From: Gordonia sp. 'Campus' | Lineage (GTDB): Bacteria; Actinomycetota; Actinomycetes; Mycobacteriales; Mycobacteriaceae | Assembly: GCF_022206305.1 (NCBI RefSeq) | Contig: NZ_JAKOIW010000003.1 | Coordinates: 124,001-188,000, forward strand | Reading direction: 5' to 3' | DNA length: 64,000 nucleotides | In this document: piece by piece, positions 8,441 to 17,709 of the stretch | How the letters are laid out: every line of letters begins with the position of its first letter | Position numbering within the stretch: position 1 is the stretch's first letter | Translations under genes and position numbers: made by a program | Notes under the pieces: generated by a model | The model's input: only the letters and a program-made list of their open reading frames with translations | The model's database searches: none | Told to the model about the DNA's origin: nothing

Positions 8441-11400
8441 GTGGGTCTTTTCGACGCCCTCGAGGGCGGCAAGGAAATGCTCGGGGGACTGGTCGACGGT
8501 GCTACCGAGATACTCGGCGGCGGTTTGCGCGCCGTCGGCCTCGACAGCATCGCCACCGGCGTCGAGGATTTGGGCGACGATGTCGCGAACTCATTGGGCG
8601 CCATGCCCGACGAGAAGAATCTCGACGAGACCAAAGACCCCAAGGAACTGATCCTCGGCGACCCTCCCGGCATCACCGCCCTGGCCGACAGGTTCACCGG
8701 CTTCGCAGGCAACTTCGTTGCCGCCGGTGAGGGACTTCGGGGCATCTCGGTGGCCGCGTGGTCGGGCGCCGGCGCAACGGAGTTCAGCGATGCGCTCGAC
8801 CGCCAGGTTCCGCCGTGGTTCGCGGCCGGTGACGCCGCCTCGAAAGCGGCTGCCGCGCTGGCCGGTTGGGCCGGCGTCGTCACCTTCGCCCAGCAGAAGG
8901 CCGCTGAGGCCGTCCGCATCTGGGAAGAGGGCGAGCGCAAACGGGACGAGTGGGTCACCAAGGCCAACGTCTACAACGACGAACTCGACGACTACAAGAA
9001 CGATCGACGCGACACCCCGCCCACACATCCGGGGCCCGATCCCTGGCCCGGATACAAAGCCGAGGCAGAGCGAGTCCTGAAAGTCGGCCGCGACCACCGC
9101 AACTCGTCGGCCCCGGGAGTCAAGACCGAACTCAGCGGCGCCGCGAACATGGCACCACCAATGCCGTCTGCGTTTGACCAGGCACGCATGACCGCCAGCG
9201 ACGTCGGGACTGCCGGGCTCACCGGCTTCAACCATTTCGAAGCCGGCCTCATCGGGTCGGTCACCGAGGTTGTGAAGGGGCTGAACACGATGCTCCCGCA
9301 GAACCCGTACAACATCGCCAATCCCCACCAGTACATGCGCAACTCGGCGACGATGGTCGCCGGGATCGTGCACCAGGTCGCCCATCCCGACGAGTTCGTC
9401 CGGAACTTCGCAGGATCCGGTTGGTCGACGGATCCGTCGCAAGCACTGGGCAACGTCATCGGAAACACTGCCATGATGATCGCGCCGGGACCAAAGGGTG
9501 GCGGCATGATGACCGGCTTCCTGAGAAGCACCCGCCACGTCCCGACCCCATCGCCTACTCCGCACATCAGCCCGACCTCGTTTCGTCCCGACTCCCCGCC
9601 CGCGCCACCACACCCGTCGCCCGCACCGCACGGGTCGTCGCCAAACACACCTGGTGCCAGTCCCAGCGCTGAGCTGCCCGGGCGGCACGGTCCCGACATC
9701 CCCGTCGACCACAACGCGCCACCGGTGCCGAGAGCCGACGGACCCGCACCAGATGCCCCGATGCCCGAGAACCCGACACCGGCCGGCTCGCCCAATCCAG
9801 CGCCCGCCCACGACGCCGGCGCACCACCGGCGGGCGTGGACCCTCCGCCCAGCGGGGGAGCACCCGAACCTTCCGCGCCGCGACCGGATGCCGCGACTCC
9901 GGACCAACCGGTCGTCGGCGGACCCGTAGACGGCCCCGGACCGGGCGCGTCTCACGCAGACAATCCGTCCACGCCACCTAAGCCCGAGGCCACGCCGACA
10001 CCCGTCGGGGACCGTCCAGAAGCCCCGGCCCCCGAGCACGCCAGCACACCATCAGGACCCCACCATCTGGGCGGCGACGACCCGCCGGGACCCAACCGCG
10101 GCGAGACCACCACTCCCGCAGCATCACCCGGGGGTCATAGCCCAGACCAGACCACTCCGGGGCACAACGCCGTCGACAACGACGCGTCGCCTACTCCCAC
10201 ACATCACGAACCCTCGCCGGCGAAACCCGACGAGCCCCTCATCGATCACACCCCGACACGACACGATGAGCCGGCGGCCGGACACCCGCCGACGACAGGA
10301 GACGAACCATCGACACCGCACGCCCGGCCGGACGCAGATTCGCCGCGCCCAACCCCCGGTGCGGCGACCCCAGATACACCGACAACCGGGCGCCCCGACG
10401 ACGTCGACACCCCCGGCCATAACCCGGCGCACAACGACCCGTCGAGCACCACACCGATCGCTCCCGTCGCGGGCCATCACCCACCGACGGCCTCACACTC
10501 CACACCCGATGCCGCACAACCGAAACCGGGTACTCCCGCGGCCACCCCCGCACGCGCCGATGCCACTCCTGCGCCGCCGCGCACTCCCGATCACACCCCG
10601 GACCGCACGCCACCCGCACGAACAACTCCGGAAAGTCACACCTCGCCGCGCGACGGCGACCGCGCCCGGCCAACGCCGTCGAACTCCCACCACGTGCCCG
10701 AACCCACCACGCGACACACGCCCGACGGGTCACCCACCACGCCGCGGCCGACACTCGACGACCGTCCGTCCCCGCCCGTGGTGCTGCCTGACCGCACACC
10801 GGTCGCCAACCCGCGGCCGGCCGGCGCCGACGCTCCGTCGTCACCCCGCGATGCCGGACCCGCCACCAAGCCGGATAGCAACAACACCCCAGACGGCGAC
10901 CGGACCGAACCCGCCGAACCTCGACCCGACAACGACACCGGCGAACCGCACGACGCCGGCCACCCTGAACGCACCGACGAGGGGTCCACGGAACGCGCCG
11001 ACACCAGCGAAGGCAACGAGGCACCCGACCAGTGCCGCAGCAACGGCGAGCCGGTCAACGTGGCCACCGGCGAGTACTTCCTCCCGCTGACCGACGTCGA
11101 CCTCCCCGGAGTCCTACCGCTTCGCCTCACCCATCGCCATCGATCCCGATACCGGTGGGGAAGGTGGCTCGGACCAACGACGCCGTCCACATTCGACGCC
11201 CGCGCCATCGTCACCGACGATCTGGTGACCATCGTCGACGCCGACGGCACCATGACCAATTTCCCCAAGCCACAGCCCGACTCGGTGGCGCGAAGCAATA
11301 ACGACACCGACTGGGAGCTGCGAGCAACGCCCACCGGTGGGTATCACCTCACCCACATACGGACGCTCGTCAGCTGGTTCTTCATCCCGATCCCAGAGCT

Positions 11401-14400
11401 CAACGGTGTCGACGTCGATACCGGAAGCATCGCCGTCTCCGCCGTGACGGACCGGCATCGCAACCGGATCCGTTTCGTCTTCGACGACCAGGGGAGGCCC
11501 TCGGCCGTAGAGCATTCCGCCGGATACCGCATCGACGTGCAATGCGACGGTGCCCGGATCCTGGGATACCGCTTGACCAACGGGATCGACGGCACACCAG
11601 TCGACCAACAACTGTGCACGTTCACCTACCACCGGGGCCATCTGGCGAGCTCGACCAATGCCATCGGTGCGACAACGCAATTCGGCTACGACGACGCCGG
11701 ACGCATGACGTGGTGGCGCGACTCCATCGGGATGGAGTACTGGAACCGCTACGACGACCTCGGTCGCATAACCATTCAGTCGGGCATGGACGGGGTCTGG
11801 TCCGGGCGCTTCGACTATCAGCTGCGGACGGCCGGGCCCGGGTCGATCACGACCTACACCGACGCCGTCGGCGCGGCCACGCTGTACGGCATCGACGCCG
11901 ACAACCGGGTGCGGCAGGAGATCGACCCGCTGGGTCGTATCACTCGCACCGACTACAACGACAGTCGCCAACCCATGAAGCTCACCGGTGCCGACGGTCA
12001 TTCAACCCAGTTGCATTACAACGACTTCGGTGACATCGAACGCGTCGTCGGCCCCGATGGCGCGGTAACGCAGGTGAACTACGTGGGCCCGGGCCGGCCG
12101 GAGCGGATCGTCGAACCGGGGTCTGTCGCCACCCGGATCACGTACAACGACAACGGTGATCCGGCCGCGGTGACCGACAATGCCGGTGCCGTCACGTCGT
12201 ACACCTACGACCCGCGGGGCGCACTGACCTCGCAGACGGACCCCGACGGTGTGGTGGTGAGCTATCGGAACAACCCGGCCGGGCAACCCGTCGAGATCAC
12301 CGACATGCTCGGCAACACGACGCGCATCACCTATGACTGGTGCGGGCGGCCGATCGAGGTCGTCGACGCCGAGGGGGCCACCACCACCATCGGGTACGAC
12401 GCGATGGGAAACCTGATTGATCTTGTCGCTCCCGACGGCGGCCACTCGCGGTGGGAGTTCGACGGTGAAAGTAACTGCGTCGCCTATGTGAACCCCGTGG
12501 GCGCGACCACTCGCTGGGAGTACGGCCACTACGACCTACCGGTCGCCCGAATCGACGCGGATGGGTCGCGGACCGTGTTCATCTACGACACCGCCCGCCG
12601 ACTCATCGCTGTCACCAATCCAGATGGTTTGGTGTGGAGCTACACCTACAACGCCGACGGATCGTTGGCGTCCGAGACCGACTTCAACGGCGCTACAACG
12701 ACATACCGTTACGACGACGCAGGTCGGCTCGCGTCGCGGACGAATGCTGTCGGCCAGGCAGTCGCGTTCGAGTACGACGCGGCGGGTCGAGTTGTCAGCG
12801 AACGGTGTTCGGACTCGTTGAACGCCGAGTTCGACGGGGAGGTCACTGACTACACCTATGACTCCGCCGGTCGGCCGGAGTCAGTCGTCGGTGTATTCGG
12901 ACGGTGGCACTCGACTTACACCGCTGCCGGGCTACCGCACCACACTGGCGTGCACGACGGACTGGCCGAATGGGTGATCGAGTCGTCATGGACCGGGGCC
13001 GGCAGATTGGCGTCGGTGACGTCGCCAACGGCAGTTCACACCCGTTACGGCTACGACCCGCGTGGCGTACTCGACTTCATCTCGACCGCCGGTCGCACGT
13101 GCGACATCACCACCACCGGCTCCGGACGCGAGCGGCGTCGGAGGTTCGAGGGCACAGCCATCGACTCGTCGTGGGATCCGGTCGGACGGCTCACCGGCCG
13201 CAGCATCGCGACGGTGTCGGCCAACCCGGCAACGCTGAACTTCGGGTCCGGCGGCGCGGGTGGCGGGGGAGCGGAACGCACCGTTGCGAGTGCCGAGTAC
13301 GCCTATCGCGCCGACGGCATCCTCACCGCGTCGACGACGACCCTGGCCGATCGTGGCCGGACCGACTACCAAGTCGACGTGCTCGGGCGGATCACCGCGG
13401 CGGTCAGCCCTTCCGGTACCGAGCAACTGACCTACGACGCGACCGGCAATATCACCACTTCCGCCTCTACGGGCTCCGGCGACGGTGACGCCCTGCAAGG
13501 TGCCAGCCAACGCCCGATCCCTGAGGTGCGAGGCGCTAGCCAACCCTCGATCCCTGAGGTGCGAGGCGATAGCCGAGCCTCGAAGGGCGGCCCCCGCTGG
13601 CGATACACCGGCACCCTGCTCGTCGACGACGGTCGGACGTCGTACCGCTACGACGCATCGGGGCGCGTTACCTCGATGAGCCGCCGTCGACTGTCGCGCA
13701 AACCGGATGTGTGGCATTACGTCTGGGATGCTCACGATCGACTGCGCAGTGTGACCACTCCCGACGGGACGACGTGGACCTATACCTACGACCACTTGGG
13801 ACGACGTCTCAGCAAGACCAACACGGCAACCGGGGCAGTCACGCGGTTCCACTGGCACGGCGAGCAACTGGTCGAGCAGACCGAGTCGGCGCCTGATCCG
13901 CGGGCAGCCGCGTCTTACGGTGGCCTCGCGGTAACTACCTGGGCGTTCGCGCCCTACGCGTACACGCCTCTAGCTCAAACTCGCAGCACCGAATCAATCA
14001 CGGCTTTGGACAGCGCTGACTTCAATGACGGCGCATCTGGTGTAGAGGTGAGCCTCAATCTGGGTACACCATTCTTCGCGCCGTCCAAGCTGGTCGACTG
14101 GACGCAGACCGAGGTCGACCGAGAGTTCTTCGCGATCGTGACTGATCAGATCGCGGTTCCCACCGCACTCCTAGACCCGCTGACCGGCGAGGTCGCCGGG
14201 CACGCGGCAAGAACTCTGTACGGCGAGAGCACGTGGGTCGGCTCGTCGACGCCGTGGGCGTTCCCAGGTCAGTACGCGGACCCCGAAAGCGGTCTCCACT
14301 ACAACCGACACAGGTACTACCACCCAGGCTCGGGGCGTTACCTGAGTCCGGACCCGTTGGGACTAAGACCCGCACCCAACCCTCATACATATCCGACGAA

Positions 14401-14767
14401 CCCCACATTGGCGGCTGACCCGCGTGGCCTGGCCCCAACGAAGGATTGTGGTGACTCCCGCTCGCGTGACGGCGACTCGCTGAAACGGGACGACAAACGG
14501 TCCCCCGAGCGGCGGCTATGGGAGATCACTAAGGACGGCACATCAGACACGAGGTCCTGGGGCTCCAGGAAGTACTACCAGAGCAAATCGGACGGCCTCT
14601 GGTGGTCAAAGGATGATGCAGGTCACGGGAACTCGGTGTGGAAGGTGTACACAGAAGATAAGCGCGGACTGCATTGGTTCAGGGACGCCGACGAGTACGG
14701 AGACTTTATCGTGGGCAAACACAAGGGCGATGCCGGAGTCTTCATACCCAGAAAGGACCTGCATTGA
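8441..14767 (+). CDS. Rhs-repeat polymorphic toxin with type VII-like N-terminus
   Basis: A 2108-residue protein starting with GTG immediately after the previous stop. Residues 1-170 form an Ala/Gly-rich helical segment with a WSGAGATEF motif, resembling WXG100-type export domains. Residues of about 360-860 are a long Pro-rich linker. About 865-950 look like DUF6531 (VNVATGEYFLPLTDVDLPG), followed by dozens of YD/RHS repeats up to the core end, LHYNRHRYYHPGSGRYLSPD near residue 1965. After DPRGL (about 1990) a 115-residue variable tip follows, with WWSKDDAGHG, WKV and GKHKGDAG motifs recalling Ntox21-type RNase toxins; that name is tentative. The RHS shell should encase the toxin. Residues about 1690-1715 derive from a genomic repeat. 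The overlapping downstream gene is the likely immunity gene. Confidence 0.85.
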   Translation: MGLFDALEGGKEMLGGLVDGATEILGGGLRAVGLDSIATGVEDLGDDVANSLGAMPDEKNLDETKDPKELILGDPPGITALADRFTGFAGNFVAAGEGLRGISVAAWSGAGATEFSDALDRQVPPWFAAGDAASKAAAALAGWAGVVTFAQQKAAEAVRIWEEGERKRDEWVTKANVYNDELDDYKNDRRDTPPTHPGPDPWPGYKAEAERVLKVGRDHRNSSAPGVKTELSGAANMAPPMPSAFDQARMTASDVGTAGLTGFNHFEAGLIGSVTEVVKGLNTMLPQNPYNIANPHQYMRNSATMVAGIVHQVAHPDEFVRNFAGSGWSTDPSQALGNVIGNTAMMIAPGPKGGGMMTGFLRSTRHVPTPSPTPHISPTSFRPDSPPAPPHPSPAPHGSSPNTPGASPSAELPGRHGPDIPVDHNAPPVPRADGPAPDAPMPENPTPAGSPNPAPAHDAGAPPAGVDPPPSGGAPEPSAPRPDAATPDQPVVGGPVDGPGPGASHADNPSTPPKPEATPTPVGDRPEAPAPEHASTPSGPHHLGGDDPPGPNRGETTTPAASPGGHSPDQTTPGHNAVDNDASPTPTHHEPSPAKPDEPLIDHTPTRHDEPAAGHPPTTGDEPSTPHARPDADSPRPTPGAATPDTPTTGRPDDVDTPGHNPAHNDPSSTTPIAPVAGHHPPTASHSTPDAAQPKPGTPAATPARADATPAPPRTPDHTPDRTPPARTTPESHTSPRDGDRARPTPSNSHHVPEPTTRHTPDGSPTTPRPTLDDRPSPPVVLPDRTPVANPRPAGADAPSSPRDAGPATKPDSNNTPDGDRTEPAEPRPDNDTGEPHDAGHPERTDEGSTERADTSEGNEAPDQCRSNGEPVNVATGEYFLPLTDVDLPGVLPLRLTHRHRSRYRWGRWLGPTTPSTFDARAIVTDDLVTIVDADGTMTNFPKPQPDSVARSNNDTDWELRATPTGGYHLTHIRTLVSWFFIPIPELNGVDVDTGSIAVSAVTDRHRNRIRFVFDDQGRPSAVEHSAGYRIDVQCDGARILGYRLTNGIDGTPVDQQLCTFTYHRGHLASSTNAIGATTQFGYDDAGRMTWWRDSIGMEYWNRYDDLGRITIQSGMDGVWSGRFDYQLRTAGPGSITTYTDAVGAATLYGIDADNRVRQEIDPLGRITRTDYNDSRQPMKLTGADGHSTQLHYNDFGDIERVVGPDGAVTQVNYVGPGRPERIVEPGSVATRITYNDNGDPAAVTDNAGAVTSYTYDPRGALTSQTDPDGVVVSYRNNPAGQPVEITDMLGNTTRITYDWCGRPIEVVDAEGATTTIGYDAMGNLIDLVAPDGGHSRWEFDGESNCVAYVNPVGATTRWEYGHYDLPVARIDADGSRTVFIYDTARRLIAVTNPDGLVWSYTYNADGSLASETDFNGATTTYRYDDAGRLASRTNAVGQAVAFEYDAAGRVVSERCSDSLNAEFDGEVTDYTYDSAGRPESVVGVFGRWHSTYTAAGLPHHTGVHDGLAEWVIESSWTGAGRLASVTSPTAVHTRYGYDPRGVLDFISTAGRTCDITTTGSGRERRRRFEGTAIDSSWDPVGRLTGRSIATVSANPATLNFGSGGAGGGGAERTVASAEYAYRADGILTASTTTLADRGRTDYQVDVLGRITAAVSPSGTEQLTYDATGNITTSASTGSGDGDALQGASQRPIPEVRGASQPSIPEVRGDSRASKGGPRWRYTGTLLVDDGRTSYRYDASGRVTSMSRRRLSRKPDVWHYVWDAHDRLRSVTTPDGTTWTYTYDHLGRRLSKTNTATGAVTRFHWHGEQLVEQTESAPDPRAAASYGGLAVTTWAFAPYAYTPLAQTRSTESITALDSADFNDGASGVEVSLNLGTPFFAPSKLVDWTQTEVDREFFAIVTDQIAVPTALLDPLTGEVAGHAARTLYGESTWVGSSTPWAFPGQYADPESGLHYNRHRYYHPGSGRYLSPDPLGLRPAPNPHTYPTNPTLAADPRGLAPTKDCGDSRSRDGDSLKRDDKRSPERRLWEITKDGTSDTRSWGSRKYYQSKSDGLWWSKDDAGHGNSVWKVYTEDKRGLHWFRDADEYGDFIVGKHKGDAGVFIPRKDLH
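13518..13595 (+). repeat. Dispersed genomic repeat captured in frame inside the Rhs gene
   Basis: Two tandem 33-base units (13518-13550 and 13551-13583) starting TCCCTGAGGTGCGAGGCG, preceded by a partial unit. They encode an 11-residue repeat (SIPEVRGASQP, then SIPEVRGDSRA) with no counterpart in the surrounding YD-repeat sequence. The last unit runs on into CGAAGGGCGGCCC and matches, on the opposite strand, an intergenic element at 27871-27918. The unit length of 33 keeps the frame open. It looks like a short palindromic genomic repeat that inserted in a coding gene and was tolerated as a linker. Confidence 0.75.
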
Positions 14768-15183
14768 TCACCTCACTCAGCGAGTATGAATCACTACTCA
14801 ACAGCGACGACCTCGAGGATCGGCACCGTGCGGCTCGTGACTCGGCACCAGCGGAGGTCTGGCTCAGGATCATCTCCGAAGTGCCCGAGTACCGAGCCTT
14901 CGTTGTGCAGAACAAGACCCTTCCGCTTGACGTTCTCCGTATTCTTGCGCAGGACGTAGATCGAGACGTGCGTTTCACAGTTGCGATGCGACGGGCTGCG
15001 GCGAAGGACGAAACGATTACCGACCTATTGGCCTCCGATCCCGACGCGGGTGTCCGGGCGGCGCTAGCGAAGAACCCTAAGCTCAGTCAAACCTTGCTGC
15101 AGCGACTCGCACGTGACGAGGATGAGTGGGTTCGTGAGTGCGCTGAGAACTCGCTTGCACAACGGACGAAATCTTCTTCGTGA
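14764..15183 (+). CDS. Candidate immunity protein with HEAT/leucine-rich-variant repeats
   Basis: A 139-residue acidic protein that starts with TTG inside the stop codon of the Rhs toxin gene (TTGA overlap). Residues of about 55-130 show two to three helical repeats of the kind LPLDVLRILAQDVDRDVRFT and DPDAGVRAALAKNPKLSQTL, with the A-x-D-x-x-x-x-VR pattern of HEAT or variant leucine-rich repeats. Such scaffolds are known among immunity proteins of polymorphic toxins. Its size, acidity and coupling to the toxin make it the first-choice antidote for the Rhs tip. No signal peptide is present, so it would act in the cytoplasm. Confidence 0.65.
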   Translation: MITSLSEYESLLNSDDLEDRHRAARDSAPAEVWLRIISEVPEYRAFVVQNKTLPLDVLRILAQDVDRDVRFTVAMRRAAAKDETITDLLASDPDAGVRAALAKNPKLSQTLLQRLARDEDEWVRECAENSLAQRTKSSS

Positions 15184-15317
15184 CTACCCGTAGTGGCAGC
15201 AAAATTCTGTAAAACTTGGCGTCGCTGTACTTGACTTAGAGCAGCGAAATGTTGAGGAGCGCCAGAACTCCTTAAGTGGCTACGCCGGTATGCTTCCCAA
15301 AAGGTGTGTGAAAGATA

Positions 15318-15728
15318 GTGATTAGACAGCCCGCCGACCAAGCCCGCCGGGCCTTGACGGAATACTTTGATGCCTACTCGACATCGACCGTAATCTACAT
15401 CGAGTTGCCAGACCTCCCTCGTGGTAGGGCCCTCGATAGCTACTTCGCGCTCGACTCCGTTGAAGTGCGCGACGAAACAGAGATCTATGCCGACCTCGGA
15501 TATACGGTGTACTTCACGGTTAACCCAACCAGCGTGAAGCTGAGTGACGACCTATTCTCACTAACGATTGAAGGGGGCAACTTAGAATTCGGCTCCTCTA
15601 GCATGCGGCGTTTCTATAAGCAAGGAACTATTCAATTCTTTGTCATCCCAGATACGCCCATAACGGAGCGCGCACGTGAAAGCGGCGAAGTCAGATTACG
15701 AAACTTGCTCGCAGAGCTTTCCGCGTGA
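15318..15728 (+). CDS. Hypothetical protein of the toxin/immunity tail
   Basis: A 136-residue protein starting with GTG, with a weak AAAG purine run in front. No family recognised. It has an alternating strand-rich middle (TVIYIELPDL, YTVYFTVNPT) and a helical end, with no signal peptide or membrane span. The gene and the 134 bases before it are visibly richer in A and T than the genes on either side, which fits recent arrival as part of a toxin/immunity cassette. It may be an immunity protein for a toxin tip that was displaced, or a second protective protein for the present tip. Confidence 0.55.
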   Translation: MIRQPADQARRALTEYFDAYSTSTVIYIELPDLPRGRALDSYFALDSVEVRDETEIYADLGYTVYFTVNPTSVKLSDDLFSLTIEGGNLEFGSSSMRRFYKQGTIQFFVIPDTPITERARESGEVRLRNLLAELSA

Positions 15729-15760
15729 GCCTCGCGTCTCGGTACACCTCCGCACACCAA

Positions 15761-15794
15761 CCGGCGAGGAGGTCCAACGAACCTGCCTCGCCGG
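15761..15794. terminator. Bidirectional stem-loop between convergent genes
   Basis: Arms CCGGCGAGG (15761-15769) and CCTCGCCGG (15786-15794) pair perfectly, and an inner GGT/ACC pairing extends the stem. It lies between the end of the toxin tail region and the end of the MHS transporter gene, where termination from both sides is needed. Confidence 0.6.
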
Positions 15795-15814
15795 CTGACA
15801 CCGTCACAGAACGC

Positions 15815-17173
15815 CTAGGCAGGAAGCGCAGTCCTGCCGGTCTCACGAATGGCTAGCAGAGTGACGGCACCGATCAGGCAGACGCCGACGACCCAGTAGG
15901 CGGGTGACATGGCGTTTCCGGTCGATTCGACGAGTTGCGCCGCGACGTACGGCGCGGTTCCGCCTGCGGCGATGGTGCCGATGTTGAACCCGAGTGCGAC
16001 ACCTGTGTAGCGGGTGGCCCGCGGGAACAGCTCGGTGAACAGCGGGAACGCGGGCACCTGCACGACACCGTTGAGCGCCATGTAGACGAAGTAGACGAGT
16101 CCGACGACCACGATGCTGCCGGTGGCGCCGAGGATCATGAACGCGGGGAACGCGATCACGATGTAGGCGAGGTACCCGAAGAGCAGCACGGGTCGACGCC
16201 CGAAGCGGTCGGTCATCATGCCGCTGATCGGGAACGTGGAGCACGCCAACGCGATGGCGATCGCCGATGTCCAGTAGACGGAGTCCTTGCTGAAGCCGAG
16301 GTCGTTGATCAGGTAGACGTTGAAGTAGGTCAATCCGATGTAGCCCGAACCGTTCATCGCGATTGCGATGCCGATCACCTTGAGCACCGACGTCGGGTTG
16401 TTGCGCACGACGTCGCGTAGCGGGCTCTTGGCGACCTCCTGCTTCTCGGCCATTTCCTCGAATTCCGGTGTGTCCTCGAGCTTCATGCGCACTCGGAGGC
16501 AGATCAGGGCGAGCGGGAGTGCGAGGAGGAACGGGATCCGCCAGCCCCACGACTCCATCTGTTCGTCGGTCGTCAAGAGGGTGACGAGACCGACGACGGC
16601 TGCGGCGACGGCGAATCCGAGCGTCGAGCCGATCGGGGTGAACGAGCCGAAGAAGCCGCGCCGGTGGGCCGGGGCCGACTCGGCGATGTAGGTGGCAGCG
16701 CCGCCCACCTCACCGCCGGCTGAGAATCCCTGAGCCAGACGCACCAGGACCAGCAGGATGGGCGCCAGGACTCCGATGGACGAATGGGTCGGCAGCAGAC
16801 CGAGGATGCCGCACGCGATACCCATGCAGACAACGGTCGCGACCAGGGCCGAGCGTCGTCCGCGGCGGTCGCCGAGGCGGCCGAAGAAGATGCCGCCCAA
16901 TGGCCGTGCCACGTACGCGACACCGAAGACCGCAAGCGTCGCGAGGAGCGACGTACCGGGGCTGTCCGACGGGAAGAACAGCGGCGCGATCACCACGGCG
17001 AGGAAACCGTAGACCGCGAAGTCGTAGTACTCGATCAGGGTGCCGACGCCACCGGCGATCGCGGCCCGCCGCGCCATGGCCGGCGACTTCTGCAGCTCCC
17101 CGGTTCTCTGCGGTTCCGGCATCGGGGCGCCGGCGGATCGGTCGGCCCGGACGGGCTTCTCCACGTTGGTCAT
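15815..17173 (-). CDS. MHS-family (metabolite:H+ symporter) MFS transporter
   Basis: A 452-residue membrane protein with about 12 predicted spans. The first span contains GTLIEYYDFAVYGFLA, typical of the MHS branch (KgtP, ProP, ShiA, citrate and dicarboxylate importers), and the loop after span 2 carries GRLGDRRGRR, the MFS signature. It is the last gene of the lyase/LeuC-like/LeuD-like operon; its ATG shares one base with the LeuD-like stop. The context implies import of the organic acid degraded by the three enzymes, most likely a di- or tricarboxylate. The N-terminal 30 residues are hydrophilic and variable. Confidence 0.85.
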   Translation of the reverse strand: MTNVEKPVRADRSAGAPMPEPQRTGELQKSPAMARRAAIAGGVGTLIEYYDFAVYGFLAVVIAPLFFPSDSPGTSLLATLAVFGVAYVARPLGGIFFGRLGDRRGRRSALVATVVCMGIACGILGLLPTHSSIGVLAPILLVLVRLAQGFSAGGEVGGAATYIAESAPAHRRGFFGSFTPIGSTLGFAVAAAVVGLVTLLTTDEQMESWGWRIPFLLALPLALICLRVRMKLEDTPEFEEMAEKQEVAKSPLRDVVRNNPTSVLKVIGIAIAMNGSGYIGLTYFNVYLINDLGFSKDSVYWTSAIAIALACSTFPISGMMTDRFGRRPVLLFGYLAYIVIAFPAFMILGATGSIVVVGLVYFVYMALNGVVQVPAFPLFTELFPRATRYTGVALGFNIGTIAAGGTAPYVAAQLVESTGNAMSPAYWVVGVCLIGAVTLLAIRETGRTALPA

Positions 17174-17709
17174 CAGAGCTGTCCTTGTCGTGCGGGGGCG
17201 TGTTCGGCGAGCAGGAGTTGGTAGGAGCCGCCTGCTTCGATGATCTGGATGGTGCGGGGGTTGGGCGCGGTGCCCACCAAGTCTTCACCGGCGGAGGTGC
17301 GCAGCGTTGCGGCGCGCCAGTCGAGAACGACCGGCTCGTCGACCGATACGGCTGACGACACCCCGGGGATCGTGATCAGCGGCATGCCGTTGAACGTCTC
17401 GCCCCGCCAGAAGCCGGGGGAGAACGATTCGGCGACGATGGCGGAGATCCCGGCATTGCGCAGTGCCACCATCGGCGGGTAGTGCGGATGTCCGTAGCCG
17501 AAATTGCGTCCGCCGACGATGATGTCGCGGGGACGCACCCGATCGGCGAAGCTGGGGTCGTAGGCGCTCATACACACCGAGCGGAGGTGGTCGGGATCGT
17601 AGGACTTGATGTTGGAGACGCCGACGACAAGGTCGATGTCGAAGTCGTCGCCGAAAATCCACGCGACCTTGCCCTCGATCAGGTCGGGGGGCGGCGGGTA
17701 GGTGCTCAT
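17173..17709 (-). CDS. LeuD-like small subunit of an aconitase-family hydro-lyase
   Basis: A 178-residue swivel-domain protein (MSTYPPPPDLIEGKVAWIFG) with IVGGRNFGYGHPHYPP at about residues 64-79, the conserved loop that in LeuD reads GxNFGxGSSR, and SFSPGFWRGETFNGMPLI in place of the usual FxxIFxxNxxxNGLL. It pairs with the LeuC-like gene, overlapping it by four bases (ATGA). Together they should move or add a hydroxyl on a 2-alkylmalate or similar acid through an unsaturated intermediate. The HPHYPP variant replaces the common SSREHAP substrate loop, so the substrate is probably not isopropylmalate. Confidence 0.8.
   Translation of the reverse strand: MSTYPPPPDLIEGKVAWIFGDDFDIDLVVGVSNIKSYDPDHLRSVCMSAYDPSFADRVRPRDIIVGGRNFGYGHPHYPPMVALRNAGISAIVAESFSPGFWRGETFNGMPLITIPGVSSAVSVDEPVVLDWRAATLRTSAGEDLVGTAPNPRTIQIIEAGGSYQLLLAEHAPARQGQL

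Noticed and set aside
9600-11000. Long open frames on the minus strand and in other plus frames across the Pro-rich part of the Rhs gene
   Set aside because: They follow from GC-rich, Pro/Thr/Ala-biased codons of the real gene; their products are Arg/Gly/Val-rich low-complexity sequences without start signals or domains.
13518-13583. CRISPR-like array in the Rhs gene
   Set aside because: The units are tandem without spacers, are in frame with the gene, and match an intergenic palindromic element rather than a repeat-spacer structure.
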